Shown: positions 32,642 through 41,973, counted from the stretch's first letter. The stretch is 64,000 nucleotides of DNA from Bellilinea sp040754815 (GCA_040754815.1 JBFMBX010000006.1:124001-188000), one strand, 5' to 3'. Notes: generated by a model not told the origin, from the letters alone. Program-made: numbers and translations.

Positions 32642-32685
32642 GTAAAATACACCTCCCCTTCACCGGCGGTGTATTTTACGTTTTT
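32642..32685 (+). terminator. rho-independent terminator after fliS
   Basis: A 12-bp stem, GTAAAATACACC (32642-32653) with GGTGTATTTTAC (32668-32679), is followed by GTTTTT. It separates the filament genes from the flgC operon. Confidence 0.9.
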
Positions 32686-32775
32686 AACGCCGTTTTTATT
32701 CAGCCTTCATCCCAACTTTACGGAAATCCGAATAGGCTTGTGCTATCCTGCTGTCAGGAGTCAAGGAGTGGTGCT

Positions 32776-33222
32776 ATGAGTTTCTGGGAGACATTACGAA
32801 TTGGTGCATCGGGCCTGCTGGCCCAACGTTTGCGGCTGGATACGATAGCCAACAACATTGCCAATGCCCAAACCACGCGCACGGCGCAGGGCGGGCCGTA
32901 TCAGCGCAAGGATGTCATCTTCATGCCGGAGAACAAGCGCGGTTTTCTGCCGCCGTTTGTGGCGGCGCGGCGCGGCGAACCGGCTGCGGTGCAGGGCGGG
33001 GTGCGGGTAGCGCAAATCATCACCGATGATGAACCCGGCCCGCGCGTCTATGACCCCACCCACCCGGATGCCGATGAGGAAGGTTATGTGACCTACCCGA
33101 ATGTCAACCCGCTGGTGGAGATGACCAACATGATCTCGGCGACCCGTTCGTATGAAGCCAACCTGACGCTCATCGAAGCCGCCAAGCACATGGCGCTGCG
33201 GGCACTGGATATCGGGAGGTAG
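32776..33222 (+). CDS. flgC: flagellar basal-body rod protein FlgC
   Basis: Protein of 148 aa from ATG 32776 (AAGGAG upstream; open from 32740). The N-terminal rod motif A-N-N-I-A-N-A-Q-T-T-R-T is followed by the FlgC-specific V-Y-D-P-T-H-P-D-A-D-E-E-G-Y-V region. The C-terminal E-M-T-N-M-I-S-A-T-R-S-Y-E-A-N coiled-coil segment completes it. It forms the proximal rod with FlgB. Unlike the common order it lacks flgB in front of it; flgB lies 6 kb downstream. It is the first gene of the second flagellar operon. Confidence 0.94.
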   Translation: MSFWETLRIGASGLLAQRLRLDTIANNIANAQTTRTAQGGPYQRKDVIFMPENKRGFLPPFVAARRGEPAAVQGGVRVAQIITDDEPGPRVYDPTHPDADEEGYVTYPNVNPLVEMTNMISATRSYEANLTLIEAAKHMALRALDIGR

Positions 33223-33224
33223 GC

Positions 33225-33527
33225 ATGAACATCCCGCCGGTATCCATTTCATCGGTCTATCGTGCCAGCGAGCCGCAGGGCGTCCCCAAGCCGGCTTCGG
33301 CCAGCCTGCAATCGGTGACCAAAACCTTCGAGGAAATGCTCAATTCCCTCAACGAATCGCAGTTGAAAGCGGATGATCTGGTGCAGAAACTGGCGCTGGG
33401 GGAAAACGTGGATCTGCACACGGTGATGATCGGGCTGGAAGAGAACGATGTCAACTTCCGCGTGGCACTGGCCATTCGCGACAAACTGGTGGAAGCCTAC
33501 CACGAAATGATGCGCATGCAAGTCTAA
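33225..33527 (+). CDS. fliE: hook-basal body protein FliE
   Basis: Protein of 100 aa, starting 2 nt after flgC. The C-terminal half has D-L-H-T-V-M-I-G-L-E-E-N-D-V-N-F-R-V-A-L-A-I-R-D-K-L-V-E-A-Y, the FliE signature. It links the MS ring to the rod. Confidence 0.92.
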   Translation: MNIPPVSISSVYRASEPQGVPKPASASLQSVTKTFEEMLNSLNESQLKADDLVQKLALGENVDLHTVMIGLEENDVNFRVALAIRDKLVEAYHEMMRMQV

Positions 33528-33544
33528 ACGGGTGAGAAACGCTT

Positions 33545-35218
33545 ATGATGGTACCGCTGCAAAACCAATTCTTGAATTACTGGAAAAAACAAAGCCAGTC
33601 CCAACGGATTGTCATCATTGCCCTGCTGCTGGCCGCGCTGATTCTCGTGCCGGTGCTGATCAACTGGGCTAACACACCCTCTTATTCGGTGGCATACAGT
33701 GGGTTGAGCGAGAGCGATGCCGCCCAGATTGTACAAAAACTGGATGAAAACGGCATCACCTATCAGCTGCGTGACAGCAGCACCATACTCGTTCCCAGCG
33801 ATCAGGTTTATGAAGTGCGCCTGCGCATGGCGCGCGAAGGACTGCCCAAAAGCGGTACGGTTGGTTATGAGTTGTTCAGCGGAAACACGCTGGGTATGAC
33901 CGAATTTACCCAAAAGGTCAATTATCAGCGCGCGCTGGAAGGCGAACTGGAACGGACGATTGGTAGTCTGGAAGCGGTGGAGGCCGTGCGCGTTCATATT
34001 GTCAAACCGGAGCGCACCCTGCTGAGCAGTGATCAGGCCCCTGCCACGGCATCGATCACCATCAAAGAACGCATGGGGCAGACGCTGGACGCGGCTCAGG
34101 TGCGGGCAATTACCCATCTGGTGGCCAGCAGTGTGGAAGGGTTGCAGCCTGAGAACGTGGTGGTGGTGGATAGCAACGGTAATCTGCTGGCGGGCGGAAG
34201 TAATGAAGCCGGTTCGCTGAGCGCGCAGACCGACAGCCAGCGCGCCGCCGAGCAGGCCGCCGCGGCCGAGATCCGCAAGCAGGTGCAGTTGATGCTTGAC
34301 CGCACCTTGGGACCGAACCGCGCCGTGGTGCAGGCTTCGGTGGCAATGGACTGGACGCAGCGAGAGGTGGTTTCCAGCACGATGGAACAGCAGCCCACAC
34401 CGGTGGTGCGCAGTTCGCAAAAGATTGTGGAAAATTACACCACCTCGGGAGCAGTTGAGGGTGGTGTGCCGGGGGCAGATTCAAACCTGCCAACGCCGCT
34501 GCCGCCGGTTGACGGCGAAAACGGCGCGATGACCTACTCGCGCACCGAAGAAACGGTAAATTACGAAGTCAGTCAGGTGGAATCGCGCGAGGTGCAATCG
34601 CCGGGCCGCATCAGCCGCATCAGCGTTTCGGTGATGGTGGACGGCTTGGATGCTCAATCGGTCGAGATGCTCAAGGCGGCAGTGGCGGCGGCTGCCGGCG
34701 TGGATGAGACACGCGGTGATCAGGTGGTGGTGCAATCCATGCCCTTTGACCGCACCTATTACGAACAACAGGCCGCCGAAATGGAGCAGGCCGAACAGAC
34801 CGATCTCTACATTCAAATCGGGATGGCGGCCGCGGCAGTGATTTTGCTGGCAGCGCTGATCTTCTTCTTTGCCCGCCAGATTCGTCAATTGCGCATGGCA
34901 ACCGCGCAGGCGTGGCAGCCAGTGATGATGCCGGCGGGTGAACTGGCGGCGCTGCAGGGCCAGTCGGCTGCACCGCTCGGCCAGATTGCAGCGCCGGAGG
35001 CAACGGCGGGTTTGCCGGCCATGTCGGCTCAGCGGGCGGCCCTGAACCAGAAGGCCGAGGATGTGATGGTAGAACTGACCTCCCGTTACAGTCCGGCCAA
35101 CACTGCCGAAGATGAACAGCGCGCCAAAGTGGTCAGCCGCCTTGCGGAGGAAAGTCCGGCAACGGTGGCAGAAATTATCCAACTCTGGTTGAGCGAGGAC
35201 AACAGGAACCATGGATAA
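33545..35218 (+). CDS. fliF: flagellar MS-ring protein FliF
   Basis: Protein of 557 aa with two transmembrane helices: near residues 24-42 and near 422-443. The periplasmic part between them contains the YscJ/FliF ring-building domains (Y-S-V-A-Y-S-G-L-S-E-S-D-A; E-G-E-L-E-R-T-I; P-E-R-T-L-L-S-S-D; A-S-I-T-I-K). The C-terminal cytoplasmic tail is the FliG-binding region. The 3' end overlaps fliG by 8 nt, so the two are translationally coupled. Confidence 0.94.
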   Translation: MMVPLQNQFLNYWKKQSQSQRIVIIALLLAALILVPVLINWANTPSYSVAYSGLSESDAAQIVQKLDENGITYQLRDSSTILVPSDQVYEVRLRMAREGLPKSGTVGYELFSGNTLGMTEFTQKVNYQRALEGELERTIGSLEAVEAVRVHIVKPERTLLSSDQAPATASITIKERMGQTLDAAQVRAITHLVASSVEGLQPENVVVVDSNGNLLAGGSNEAGSLSAQTDSQRAAEQAAAAEIRKQVQLMLDRTLGPNRAVVQASVAMDWTQREVVSSTMEQQPTPVVRSSQKIVENYTTSGAVEGGVPGADSNLPTPLPPVDGENGAMTYSRTEETVNYEVSQVESREVQSPGRISRISVSVMVDGLDAQSVEMLKAAVAAAAGVDETRGDQVVVQSMPFDRTYYEQQAAEMEQAEQTDLYIQIGMAAAAVILLAALIFFFARQIRQLRMATAQAWQPVMMPAGELAALQGQSAAPLGQIAAPEATAGLPAMSAQRAALNQKAEDVMVELTSRYSPANTAEDEQRAKVVSRLAEESPATVAEIIQLWLSEDNRNHG

Positions 35219-36227
35219 TTCAACCACAACCGTTTCGGGAATTGATAAAGCATCCGCATTGCTGCTCACGCTGGGAGTGGACACCTCATCCAAAGTCTTG
35301 CAGTACCTGACGGAGGGTGAAATTGAACGGGTGCTGCTGGCGCTGGGTAAAACCGGTCCAATTCCGCCGGAGGTGCGCCGGGCTGCCCTGCAGGAAGCAG
35401 TGGAGTTCAGTACGGCCGATGCGGCCCTGCGCGGCGGCGGCATTGAATACAGCCGTCAGCTGCTGGCGCGGGCGGTAGGCCCCCGGCGCGGCGCTGAAAT
35501 TCTGGAGCGCATTTCGGTGCATCAGCAATTATCCTCTTTTGAGATGCTGCGCAACGCCAACCCGGAAGAGGTGGCGGCCCTGCTGCAGGAAGAGATGCCG
35601 CAAACCATCGCGCTGGTGCTTTCGTACCTTGAGGCTAAAGTGGCCGCTGATATTCTCACCAGCCTGCCGCGCGAATTACAGGTGGAAGTTACCCTGCGGC
35701 TGGCGGTGATGGACCGCGTTTCCCCGCAGGTGGTGCAGGTGGTGGAACGTAATTTGAAGAATAAACTTTCCAGCGTGTTGAGTGAGGCCGATTTCCGCGC
35801 TACCGGCGGGGTGACCTTTCTGGTCAAGATGCTCAACATGGTGGACCGCGGTGTGCAGAAAACCATTCTGGAAGCGCTGGAAGCCAGCAACCCCAAACTG
35901 GTGGAAGAAATCCGCGCCAATATGTTCACCTTTGATGACCTGATCAAACTGGACGACCGCGCCATTCAGCGGGTGCTGCGCGATATCAGCAAATCGGAAC
36001 TGGCGCTGGCGCTTAAGGCCGCACCGGAAAAGTTGAAAGAAAAAATCTTCAACAATCTTTCCGAGCGGGCACGCGAAAACCTGAAGGAAGAAATTGAAAT
36101 TTTAGGCCCGCAACTGGCAAAGAACGTTTACGCTGCCCAGCGCAAGATTGTGGATGCCGTGCGCGCACTGGAAGAAGCCGGCGAAATTGTGATCGGCGGT
36201 GGAGGGGAAAATGAAGTCATCCTCTAG
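35211..36227 (+). CDS. fliG: flagellar motor switch protein FliG
   Basis: Protein of 338 aa. The N-terminal domain (~10-100) binds FliF. The middle has E-E-M-P-Q-T-I-A-L-V-L-S, the E-H-P-Q-T-like element. The C-terminal domain has F-T-F-D-D-L-I-K-L-D-D-R-A-I-Q-R-V-L-R with the charged residues that face the stator. It sets motor torque and rotation direction. It starts inside the end of fliF, overlaps fliH by 17 nt, and ends with a Gly-rich tail. Confidence 0.95.
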   Translation: MDNSTTTVSGIDKASALLLTLGVDTSSKVLQYLTEGEIERVLLALGKTGPIPPEVRRAALQEAVEFSTADAALRGGGIEYSRQLLARAVGPRRGAEILERISVHQQLSSFEMLRNANPEEVAALLQEEMPQTIALVLSYLEAKVAADILTSLPRELQVEVTLRLAVMDRVSPQVVQVVERNLKNKLSSVLSEADFRATGGVTFLVKMLNMVDRGVQKTILEALEASNPKLVEEIRANMFTFDDLIKLDDRAIQRVLRDISKSELALALKAAPEKLKEKIFNNLSERARENLKEEIEILGPQLAKNVYAAQRKIVDAVRALEEAGEIVIGGGGENEVIL

Positions 36228-37134
36228 AATTTTCAAAAATGAGCCGCCGGTAGGAGTTTCGGTGTGGCAGATGCCAGCGTTTGACCAGCAGACAGCGGTT
36301 GAAACGCAGGAAAAGGCTGCTGAAATTCTCAATCTATTCATGTTGAGCGAAAGCCCCGCCGCTGCCAGCGATGGAAAGCGCTCCGGTTTGCTGCGCGGCG
36401 GACAGCTGGACGGATTGCAGGTGTGGGATGCGCCGGATTTAGAATACACACCTCCCTTCGTGGAAGAAACCGGCCGGGAGGATAACTATTTCATCGGCGA
36501 TCGGCCTTTGGATGCAAAATGGCGGGAGCAGCAGGAAGCACTCTCGATTATCGAACAGGCCCGCCAGCAGGCGGCGGAAATTATCCGCCGGGCCGAAGAA
36601 GAGGCCGCTCAAATCCACTTGCGGGCAGCCGATGAACTGGAAACCATGCGCCGGAGCGGCTATCAGGAAGGGCTGGCGCGGGCAGAGGAAGAAATGAGGA
36701 GCGCACTGCAAGCCTGCGCCGATTTGATTGCTGAGGCAAAAGCGTGGAAAGAAAACCTGACTGCCTCCAGCGAGGGTATTGTGCTGGATATGGTGCGCGA
36801 GATGGCGGTGGCGTTGTTCGGTGCGGGGGTGGAATTGAAGGATGAGGCGCTGCAACTCAACCTGAACCGCATCATCGAACAGGCCGGTACGTTGGGTGAA
36901 CTGAAGATTTACCTTCACCCGAAGGATGCAGCAGGTCTTGATCCAACATGGAAAGAGTACCAGTCGCTGGTACTGGGTCACAGGGTACAGATTATTCCCG
37001 CCGAAGGAATCACGCGCGGCGGTTGTTACATTCAGGGACAGTATGGAGCAGTAGATGCCCGCGTGGAAACCCAGCTGCGGAATTTGCTGACTTCCCTAAG
37101 CGAAGCTCAGAAAGCAGAGGAGGAAAGCGCGTGA
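36211..37134 (+). CDS. fliH: flagellar export regulator FliH
   Basis: Protein of 307 aa from ATG 36211 (GTG 36199 is possible). A weakly conserved N terminus is followed by a long charged coiled coil (~105-165, rich in E-E-A and Q-Q-A) containing Y-Q-E-G-L-A-R-A-E-E. The C-terminal domain ends G-G-C-Y-I-Q-G-Q-Y-G-A-V-D-A-R-V-E-T-Q-L. FliH holds the FliI ATPase at the export gate. It lies between fliG and fliI with overlaps on both sides. Confidence 0.88.
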   Translation: MKSSSRIFKNEPPVGVSVWQMPAFDQQTAVETQEKAAEILNLFMLSESPAAASDGKRSGLLRGGQLDGLQVWDAPDLEYTPPFVEETGREDNYFIGDRPLDAKWREQQEALSIIEQARQQAAEIIRRAEEEAAQIHLRAADELETMRRSGYQEGLARAEEEMRSALQACADLIAEAKAWKENLTASSEGIVLDMVREMAVALFGAGVELKDEALQLNLNRIIEQAGTLGELKIYLHPKDAAGLDPTWKEYQSLVLGHRVQIIPAEGITRGGCYIQGQYGAVDARVETQLRNLLTSLSEAQKAEEESA

Positions 37135-38486
37135 CCGCACCCGTCAAGCCGCCCGATTTGAGCCGCTACCGAAGCGTGCTGCGCAGTGTCAACCCGCTGC
37201 AAATTTCCGGCCGCGTCACGCAGGTGATCGGCTTGACGATTGAAGTGGTCGGTTTGAACTGCCAGATCGGTGAGGTGTGTGAGATTCAGGCCAACCACAG
37301 CAACAGGGTACTGGCAGAAGTGATCGGTTTCCGCAACGAACGTATGCTGCTCATGCCGCTGGGGACGATGGAGGGCATTCAGCCGGACAGTCTGGTGCGG
37401 CCGGTTTCCAGTGTTTTCAAAGCGCCGGTGGGTATGTCATTGCTGGGGCGGGTGCTGGATGGGCTGGGTCAGCCGATTGACGGTAAAGGCCCGCTGGGGA
37501 CGGTGGAATGGAAGGTGACCAACCGCGCCGCGCCGCACCCGCTGGAACGCCCGCCGATTGTTGAACCGCTGGTTACCGGTGTGCGGGTGATTGACGGCAT
37601 GCTCACCTGCGGCAAGGGTCAGCGTTTGGGCATCTTCGCCGGCAGTGGTGTGGGAAAAAGCACTCTGCTGGGCTCCATTGCGCGCAATTCGCGCAGCGAT
37701 ATTTCGGTGATTGCGCTGATCGGCGAGCGCGGCCGAGAGGTGCGCGAATTCATCGAGCGCGATTTGGGCAAAGAGGGTTTGGAACGTTCGGTAGTGGTGG
37801 TTTCCACTTCCGATCAACCGGCGCTGGTGCGGTTGAAAGCCGCTTTTGTGGCGATGACCATCGCCGAATATTACCGCGACTGCGGTCTGGATGTCACTTT
37901 TCTGATGGACTCGGTTACCCGTTTTGCCATGGCTCAACGGGAGATTGGCCTTTCGGTCGGCGAACCGCCGGCCAGTAAGGGTTACACTCCCTCCGTTTTT
38001 GCGCTGCTGCCGCGCCTGCTGGAACGCGCCGGGCGCAACCAGCACGGTTCGATTACCGGCTTTTTCACCGTGCTGGTGGAAGGTGATGATTTCAACGAGC
38101 CGATCTGCGATGCCGTGCGCGGTATTCTGGACGGGCATATCATCCTCAGCCGCGCGCTGGCTGCACGCAACCATTACCCGGCCATTGATGTGTTGAACAG
38201 CGTCAGCCGCGTAATGCCGGCCCTGACCGATGAGAGTCATCTCAAACTGGCTGCGGCGGCCCGCAAACATCTGGCTACCTATGAAAAAGCGCGCGATCTG
38301 ATCAATATCGGTGCCTATGTGGCCGGTTCCGACCCCGAAATTGATGCGGCGATTGCAGTCATGCCCATGCTGACCGCTTTTCTGCAGCAGGGCAGCAAAG
38401 AAGTCTCATCCTTTGAAGAAACTTTATCGTTTTTGCAGGCTGCGGTTGGTGAAAGAGCCGCAGCGCCGGCAGAGGAGGTTGATTGA
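37131..38486 (+). CDS. fliI: flagellum-specific ATPase FliI
   Basis: Protein of 451 aa from GTG 37131, which overlaps the fliH stop in GTGA and has AGAGGAGG 7 nt upstream. Walker A is G-S-G-V-G-K-S-T. Walker B lies in V-T-F-L-M-D-S-V-T-R-F, and the nearby G-E-R-G-R-E-V-R-E-F block is typical. It is an F1-ATPase-like hexamer energising type III flagellar export. The frame is open back to 36948 but that part is antisense-like and not conserved. Confidence 0.95.
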   Translation: MTAPVKPPDLSRYRSVLRSVNPLQISGRVTQVIGLTIEVVGLNCQIGEVCEIQANHSNRVLAEVIGFRNERMLLMPLGTMEGIQPDSLVRPVSSVFKAPVGMSLLGRVLDGLGQPIDGKGPLGTVEWKVTNRAAPHPLERPPIVEPLVTGVRVIDGMLTCGKGQRLGIFAGSGVGKSTLLGSIARNSRSDISVIALIGERGREVREFIERDLGKEGLERSVVVVSTSDQPALVRLKAAFVAMTIAEYYRDCGLDVTFLMDSVTRFAMAQREIGLSVGEPPASKGYTPSVFALLPRLLERAGRNQHGSITGFFTVLVEGDDFNEPICDAVRGILDGHIILSRALAARNHYPAIDVLNSVSRVMPALTDESHLKLAAAARKHLATYEKARDLINIGAYVAGSDPEIDAAIAVMPMLTAFLQQGSKEVSSFEETLSFLQAAVGERAAAPAEEVD

Positions 38487-38938
38487 TGGTACCGCGATTT
38501 AATTTACAAAGTGTGCTGGATGTGCGTCACAGCCGGGTGGAAGCCTGCGAACTGGAACTGAGCCAGCGGCTGATGGAGCAGATGAAGCTGGAGGATGCGC
38601 TGGAGCGTCTTTGTGAACGGCGGGTTCAGTTGATGCGCCGGATTGCCGAAATGCAGATGGGCGAACTGGATCTGGCGGCGCTGGCATTGATGCGCGCCGA
38701 ATTGCAGGATACCGACCGGCAGAAAAAGGCTTTGGAAAACCAGCTGGAACAGGCCCGCGCGGCGGTGGAAAGCAAGCGTCTGGAACTGGTCAAAGCGCGG
38801 CAGGATGAAGAAACGCTGCAAATTCTCAAACGCAAGCACATCGAACACTACACGCAGGCGGAAGCGGAAAAAGAAGCCCGCACGCAGGATGACATCTACA
38901 TCGCCCATGCCTATCGCCAGCGGCTTTCGGAGACTTAA
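38486..38938 (+). CDS. fliJ: flagellar export protein FliJ
   Basis: Protein of 150 aa, almost entirely coiled coil (heptads with Leu, Gln, Glu and Arg), starting V-P-R-F-N-L-Q-S-V-L-D-V-R, as FliJ does. Its ATG overlaps the fliI stop (TGATG), with AGAGGAGG upstream. FliJ sits in the FliI ring and carries export chaperones. Confidence 0.82.
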   Translation: MVPRFNLQSVLDVRHSRVEACELELSQRLMEQMKLEDALERLCERRVQLMRRIAEMQMGELDLAALALMRAELQDTDRQKKALENQLEQARAAVESKRLELVKARQDEETLQILKRKHIEHYTQAEAEKEARTQDDIYIAHAYRQRLSET

Positions 38939-38939
38939 C

Positions 38940-39512
38940 ATGGATAACTCCATCTTCAGCGGTCAATTTCAAGCGGTTATCTACCGTCTGCTGTTCCAGT
39001 TGATCGAAAAACTGGCTCAACCGGGCCAGAATCAGGCCGGGGCAGGGATCACCCCACTGGATGGTGAAGCCGGTGGCGGATATACGCCGCAAAGCCTGCG
39101 CGGCGCAGGCGGGTCTGCCGGTTTTGATGCGCTGATTCAGCAGGCGGCTCAAAAGTACGCGGTCAACCCGGCGCTGGTTCAGGCGGTCATCAAAGCCGAG
39201 TCGAACTTCAACCCGCAGGCTGTTTCAGCGGCCGGCGCCATGGGGCTGATGCAGCTCATGCCCGGCACGGCGCGCAGCCTTGGGGTAACCGATCCCTTCG
39301 ACCCGGCGCAAAACATTGACGGCGGGGTGCGTTTTTTGAGCAATTTGCTCAAACGCTATAACGGGAATGTCCAACTGGCGCTGGCCGCCTACAACGCCGG
39401 GCCGGGTGCGGTGGACCGCTATCAGGGCATTCCGCCGTACCGTGAAACCCAAACCTACGTTCAACGGGTGATGGAGTATTTTCAGAGCAGTATGTATCAG
39501 TGGTCGGGGTGA
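38940..39512 (+). CDS. lytic transglycosylase (SLT domain) of the flagellar cluster
   Basis: Protein of 190 aa from ATG 38940; the longer frame overlaps fliJ. Residues ~65-175 are a Slt-type goose-lysozyme fold: catalytic Glu in I-K-A-E-S-N-F-N-P-Q-A, then A-A-G-A-M-G-L-M-Q-L-M-P-G-T-A, and A-A-Y-N-A-G-P-G-A-V. The N-terminal 60 residues are a poorly conserved linker with no clear signal peptide, so it may be exported by the flagellar system. It probably opens peptidoglycan for the rod in place of a FlgJ-type hydrolase. Confidence 0.9.
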   Translation: MDNSIFSGQFQAVIYRLLFQLIEKLAQPGQNQAGAGITPLDGEAGGGYTPQSLRGAGGSAGFDALIQQAAQKYAVNPALVQAVIKAESNFNPQAVSAAGAMGLMQLMPGTARSLGVTDPFDPAQNIDGGVRFLSNLLKRYNGNVQLALAAYNAGPGAVDRYQGIPPYRETQTYVQRVMEYFQSSMYQWSG

Positions 39513-39515
39513 GTT

Positions 39516-39920
39516 ATGACAAGGAACTGGATCAGTGACGATGCCATAAAGGCTGCCCGGCTGGCGCTGGATGGTTTGAGCCTGCGCCAGCAGGTGATCG
39601 GCCGCAATCTGGCGAATGTGGATACGCCGGGCTACCGCGCCCAACAGGTCAGGTTCGAAGATACGCTGAAACAGGTGTTTCAGCGCCGGAAAGGAGTGGA
39701 ACTGGAAAAATCGCATCAGGCCCATCTGGCATCACCCGCGCAGCGGGTTGGCTTTCAGGTGTCGCAGCGTCCGGGCGGCAGCCTGCGGGCCGACCTGAAC
39801 AGCGTGGATATTGATGTGGAGCTGCTGGAAATGAGTGAGACGGGGATTCAGTATCAGGCGCTGACCCAATCGCTCAGTAAAAAACTGGCGCTCTTGAAAA
39901 CTATTGCCATGTCGAGGTGA
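39516..39920 (+). CDS. flgB: flagellar basal-body rod protein FlgB
   Basis: Protein of 134 aa with the rod motif L-R-Q-Q-V-I-G-R-N-L-A-N-V-D-T-P-G-Y-R-A and the C-terminal V-D-I-D-V-E-L-L-E-M-S-E-T-G-I-Q-Y-Q-A. FlgB is the first rod subunit above FliE. Its position, after fliJ and the transglycosylase instead of before flgC, is unusual. It starts 3 nt after the transglycosylase stop. Confidence 0.92.
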   Translation: MTRNWISDDAIKAARLALDGLSLRQQVIGRNLANVDTPGYRAQQVRFEDTLKQVFQRRKGVELEKSHQAHLASPAQRVGFQVSQRPGGSLRADLNSVDIDVELLEMSETGIQYQALTQSLSKKLALLKTIAMSR

Positions 39921-39922
39921 AA

Positions 39923-41065
39923 ATGAACATGAACTTAATGGAAGTGCTGCCTGTCAGCAAACCGCCACCTGAAAGCGCGCCGCGTGCTGCCCGCCCGTCA
40001 GGGGAAGCGCGCCGTGATGATGCGCCGACCTTTGAAGAGGCCCTGCGCGCCCGCCAGAAGGAGGAAAAACAAACCCAATCGCAGGCTGAAGCGGCCGCTT
40101 CACAATCTGCCGCTGCGGCTCAGCAGACCACCCCCCCTCGCGAAAATCAACCCGGCGCGGAAACGCCCGCCGTTGAAAGCGGCGAAACCCAGCCGGCGGC
40201 GCGGGTCGGCGGCGGGCTGCTGGCTCTGCTCAATGAAGGCGGGGTTATACCTGCTCTGGAAAACGGCGCAGCCGCGAAGGGGGATGAAATTCAGCCGCTG
40301 GAGGGGCTGGTAGCGGCTGAAACACCTGCAGCAGGTGAAAGCCTGCCCGTGGAGGGCAAAGTTGATTTTGCTGCTGCGCTGGAACAAAGCCTGAGCCAGC
40401 CGGCAGAAGAAGTGATCGCTCAACCGCAAGCAAGCACGGAGGTGAAAATCGAGAAAAGCGCTTCAACGGAGGTTACCCCTGAGGTTAAGGTAGAAACTCA
40501 TTCGAACCCAAAAGCAAGCGCTGAGGTTCGGCAAGCCCAACCTGCCGGGCCGCAAACCGTAATCGAGCAACAATCGGTTTTGCACCCCCCGAAGAGCGAG
40601 CCGATCATTCCCTTACGCTCCGAAACCGTACACATCCAGAGCCGCCCGCTGGTGGATATGGTGCGGCAGATTGCGGACCAGATGGAAGCGTCCATTCAGC
40701 AGGGGCGTTCCAGTCTGCGTGTGCAATTGCACCCGCAGGAACTGGGCGGCATTGACATCCGCTTTGCCAGCAGTGCGCAGGGCGTAAGCGTGACGGTTTA
40801 CGCAGAACAAGCCAGCACCGGACGGCTGCTTGAAGCCCAATTGAACCAGCTGCGCCAGTCTTTGAACGACGCCGGTGTCAACCTGACTCAGTTGAACATC
40901 CACCACGAAAGCCCTTCCCACCAATCATCGGGCGGATTCGGCGGTCACCAGCCGCGCGGACGTTCGTTTGGCGGGCGGGAAAGTGAGGCGCATGGCGGTC
41001 TTGCTCTTGAACGGCTGGAGCGCTGGCAGAACCTTTCGGCAGGCGGGGTGGACTACCGGATATAA
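39923..41065 (+). CDS. fliK: flagellar hook-length control protein FliK
   Basis: Protein of 380 aa (GTG 39917, overlapping the flgB stop, is an alternative start). The first ~230 residues are low-complexity, rich in Ala/Glu/Gln/Pro, as in FliK rulers. The C-terminal domain (~245-350) has S-L-R-V-Q-L-H-P-Q-E-L-G-G-I-D-I, the substrate-switch domain that acts on FlhB. It is upstream of flgD, as in Bacillus. Confidence 0.9.
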   Translation: MNMNLMEVLPVSKPPPESAPRAARPSGEARRDDAPTFEEALRARQKEEKQTQSQAEAAASQSAAAAQQTTPPRENQPGAETPAVESGETQPAARVGGGLLALLNEGGVIPALENGAAAKGDEIQPLEGLVAAETPAAGESLPVEGKVDFAAALEQSLSQPAEEVIAQPQASTEVKIEKSASTEVTPEVKVETHSNPKASAEVRQAQPAGPQTVIEQQSVLHPPKSEPIIPLRSETVHIQSRPLVDMVRQIADQMEASIQQGRSSLRVQLHPQELGGIDIRFASSAQGVSVTVYAEQASTGRLLEAQLNQLRQSLNDAGVNLTQLNIHHESPSHQSSGGFGGHQPRGRSFGGRESEAHGGLALERLERWQNLSAGGVDYRI

Positions 41066-41077
41066 GGAGGATGAATC

Positions 41078-41497
41078 ATGCAGGTGCAGGAAATTTCTCA
41101 AACCTTGTTTTCTACGGCCGGTCAAACGAGTGCCGCCAAAACCGGCAATCAACCGGGGATGGGTGACTTTTTGACCATGCTGGTGGCGCAGTTGACTCAC
41201 CAAAACCCCTTAGAGCCAATGAAAGACAGTGAAATGATGAGCCAGTTCACCCAGCTCAATTCACTGCAAGAATTGCAGGCGATGCGCACCATTCTGGATA
41301 GTGCCGCCGCTGCCAACCAGAACGCCTACGCTGCCAGCCTGATCGGGAAAATCGTCAAAATTGCCCGGCCTGATGGCTCGACCCTTGAAGGTGTGGTCGG
41401 CGGTGTAACCAGCGAAAAAGGGGTGCTTTTCCTGCAAATCGGTCAGGAAAAAGCCCCGCTGAGCGATGTGATTGAAATTCGCGGAGGTGCGGTGTGA
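41078..41497 (+). CDS. flgD: flagellar hook assembly protein FlgD
   Basis: Protein of 139 aa with the FlgD N-terminal motif F-L-T-M-L-V-A-Q-L-T-H-Q-N-P-L-E-P and then S-Q-F-T-Q-L-N-S-L-Q-E-L. It ends after a short domain, without the C-terminal Tudor/Fn3 domains of longer FlgD, so it is the short form. It acts as hook cap. It overlaps the next gene by 4 nt. Confidence 0.93.
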   Translation: MQVQEISQTLFSTAGQTSAAKTGNQPGMGDFLTMLVAQLTHQNPLEPMKDSEMMSQFTQLNSLQELQAMRTILDSAAAANQNAYAASLIGKIVKIARPDGSTLEGVVGGVTSEKGVLFLQIGQEKAPLSDVIEIRGGAV

Positions 41498-41916
41498 GCG
41501 AAGTTTTCCGCATTCAACTGGAGCGCGCTCAAAACGGCACGGCAAACAGCGCCGCCAAAACCGCGCGCCCTGCGCCAGAGGCATCCACACCGGCATTTGC
41601 GGAAACCCTCTCTCAGGTGCAACAGGTGCGATTTTCCAGCCATGCCCAAAAACGGCTGCAAAGCCGGGAAATTGCCCTCAGCGATGAGCATGTCAACCGG
41701 CTTGCACAGGCCATTGAAAAGGCCGAACAGCGCGGCGGCAAATCATCGCTGGTGATGGTGGATGATCTGGCTTTTATTGTCAATGTGCGTGAGCGGCTGG
41801 TAGTCACCGCAGTGGATGCCCAACACCGCGGCGAAGGGGTTTTCACCCAGATTGACAGTGTGGTGATTGCCGAACCTGCTCGTTCGCAGCATGGCAAACT
41901 GGATCAAAAAGCTTGA
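41494..41916 (+). CDS. TIGR02530-family flagellar operon protein
   Basis: Protein of 140 aa from GTG 41494. The C-terminal ~80 residues match the small flagellar-operon family found between flgD and flgE in Gram-positive-type clusters: F-S-S-H-A-Q-K-R-L-Q-S-R, L-A-Q-A-I-E-K-A-E-Q-R-G-G-K-S-S-L, A-F-I-V-N-V-R-E-R-L-V-V-T-A. The role is probably in hook assembly; the biochemistry is not known to me. The N-terminal part is variable. Confidence 0.8.
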   Translation: MSEVFRIQLERAQNGTANSAAKTARPAPEASTPAFAETLSQVQQVRFSSHAQKRLQSREIALSDEHVNRLAQAIEKAEQRGGKSSLVMVDDLAFIVNVRERLVVTAVDAQHRGEGVFTQIDSVVIAEPARSQHGKLDQKA

Positions 41917-41940
41917 AAGTGATGGATTCTAAACAAAACC

Positions 41941-41973
41941 TCACAGGCCGGCCCTCTCGGAGGAAGCCTGTGA
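41941..41973 (+). other. hairpin upstream of flgE
   Basis: TCACAGGC (41941-41948) pairs with GCCTGTGA (41966-41973), with an inner CCTC-TCG-GAGG stem. No T-run follows. It lies 16 nt before the flgE RBS, as one of several intra-cluster hairpins. Confidence 0.55.

Noticed and set aside
36948..37130. N-terminal extension of FliI
   Set aside because: This part overlaps fliH in another frame, is not like FliI, and a GTG with strong RBS exists at 37131.
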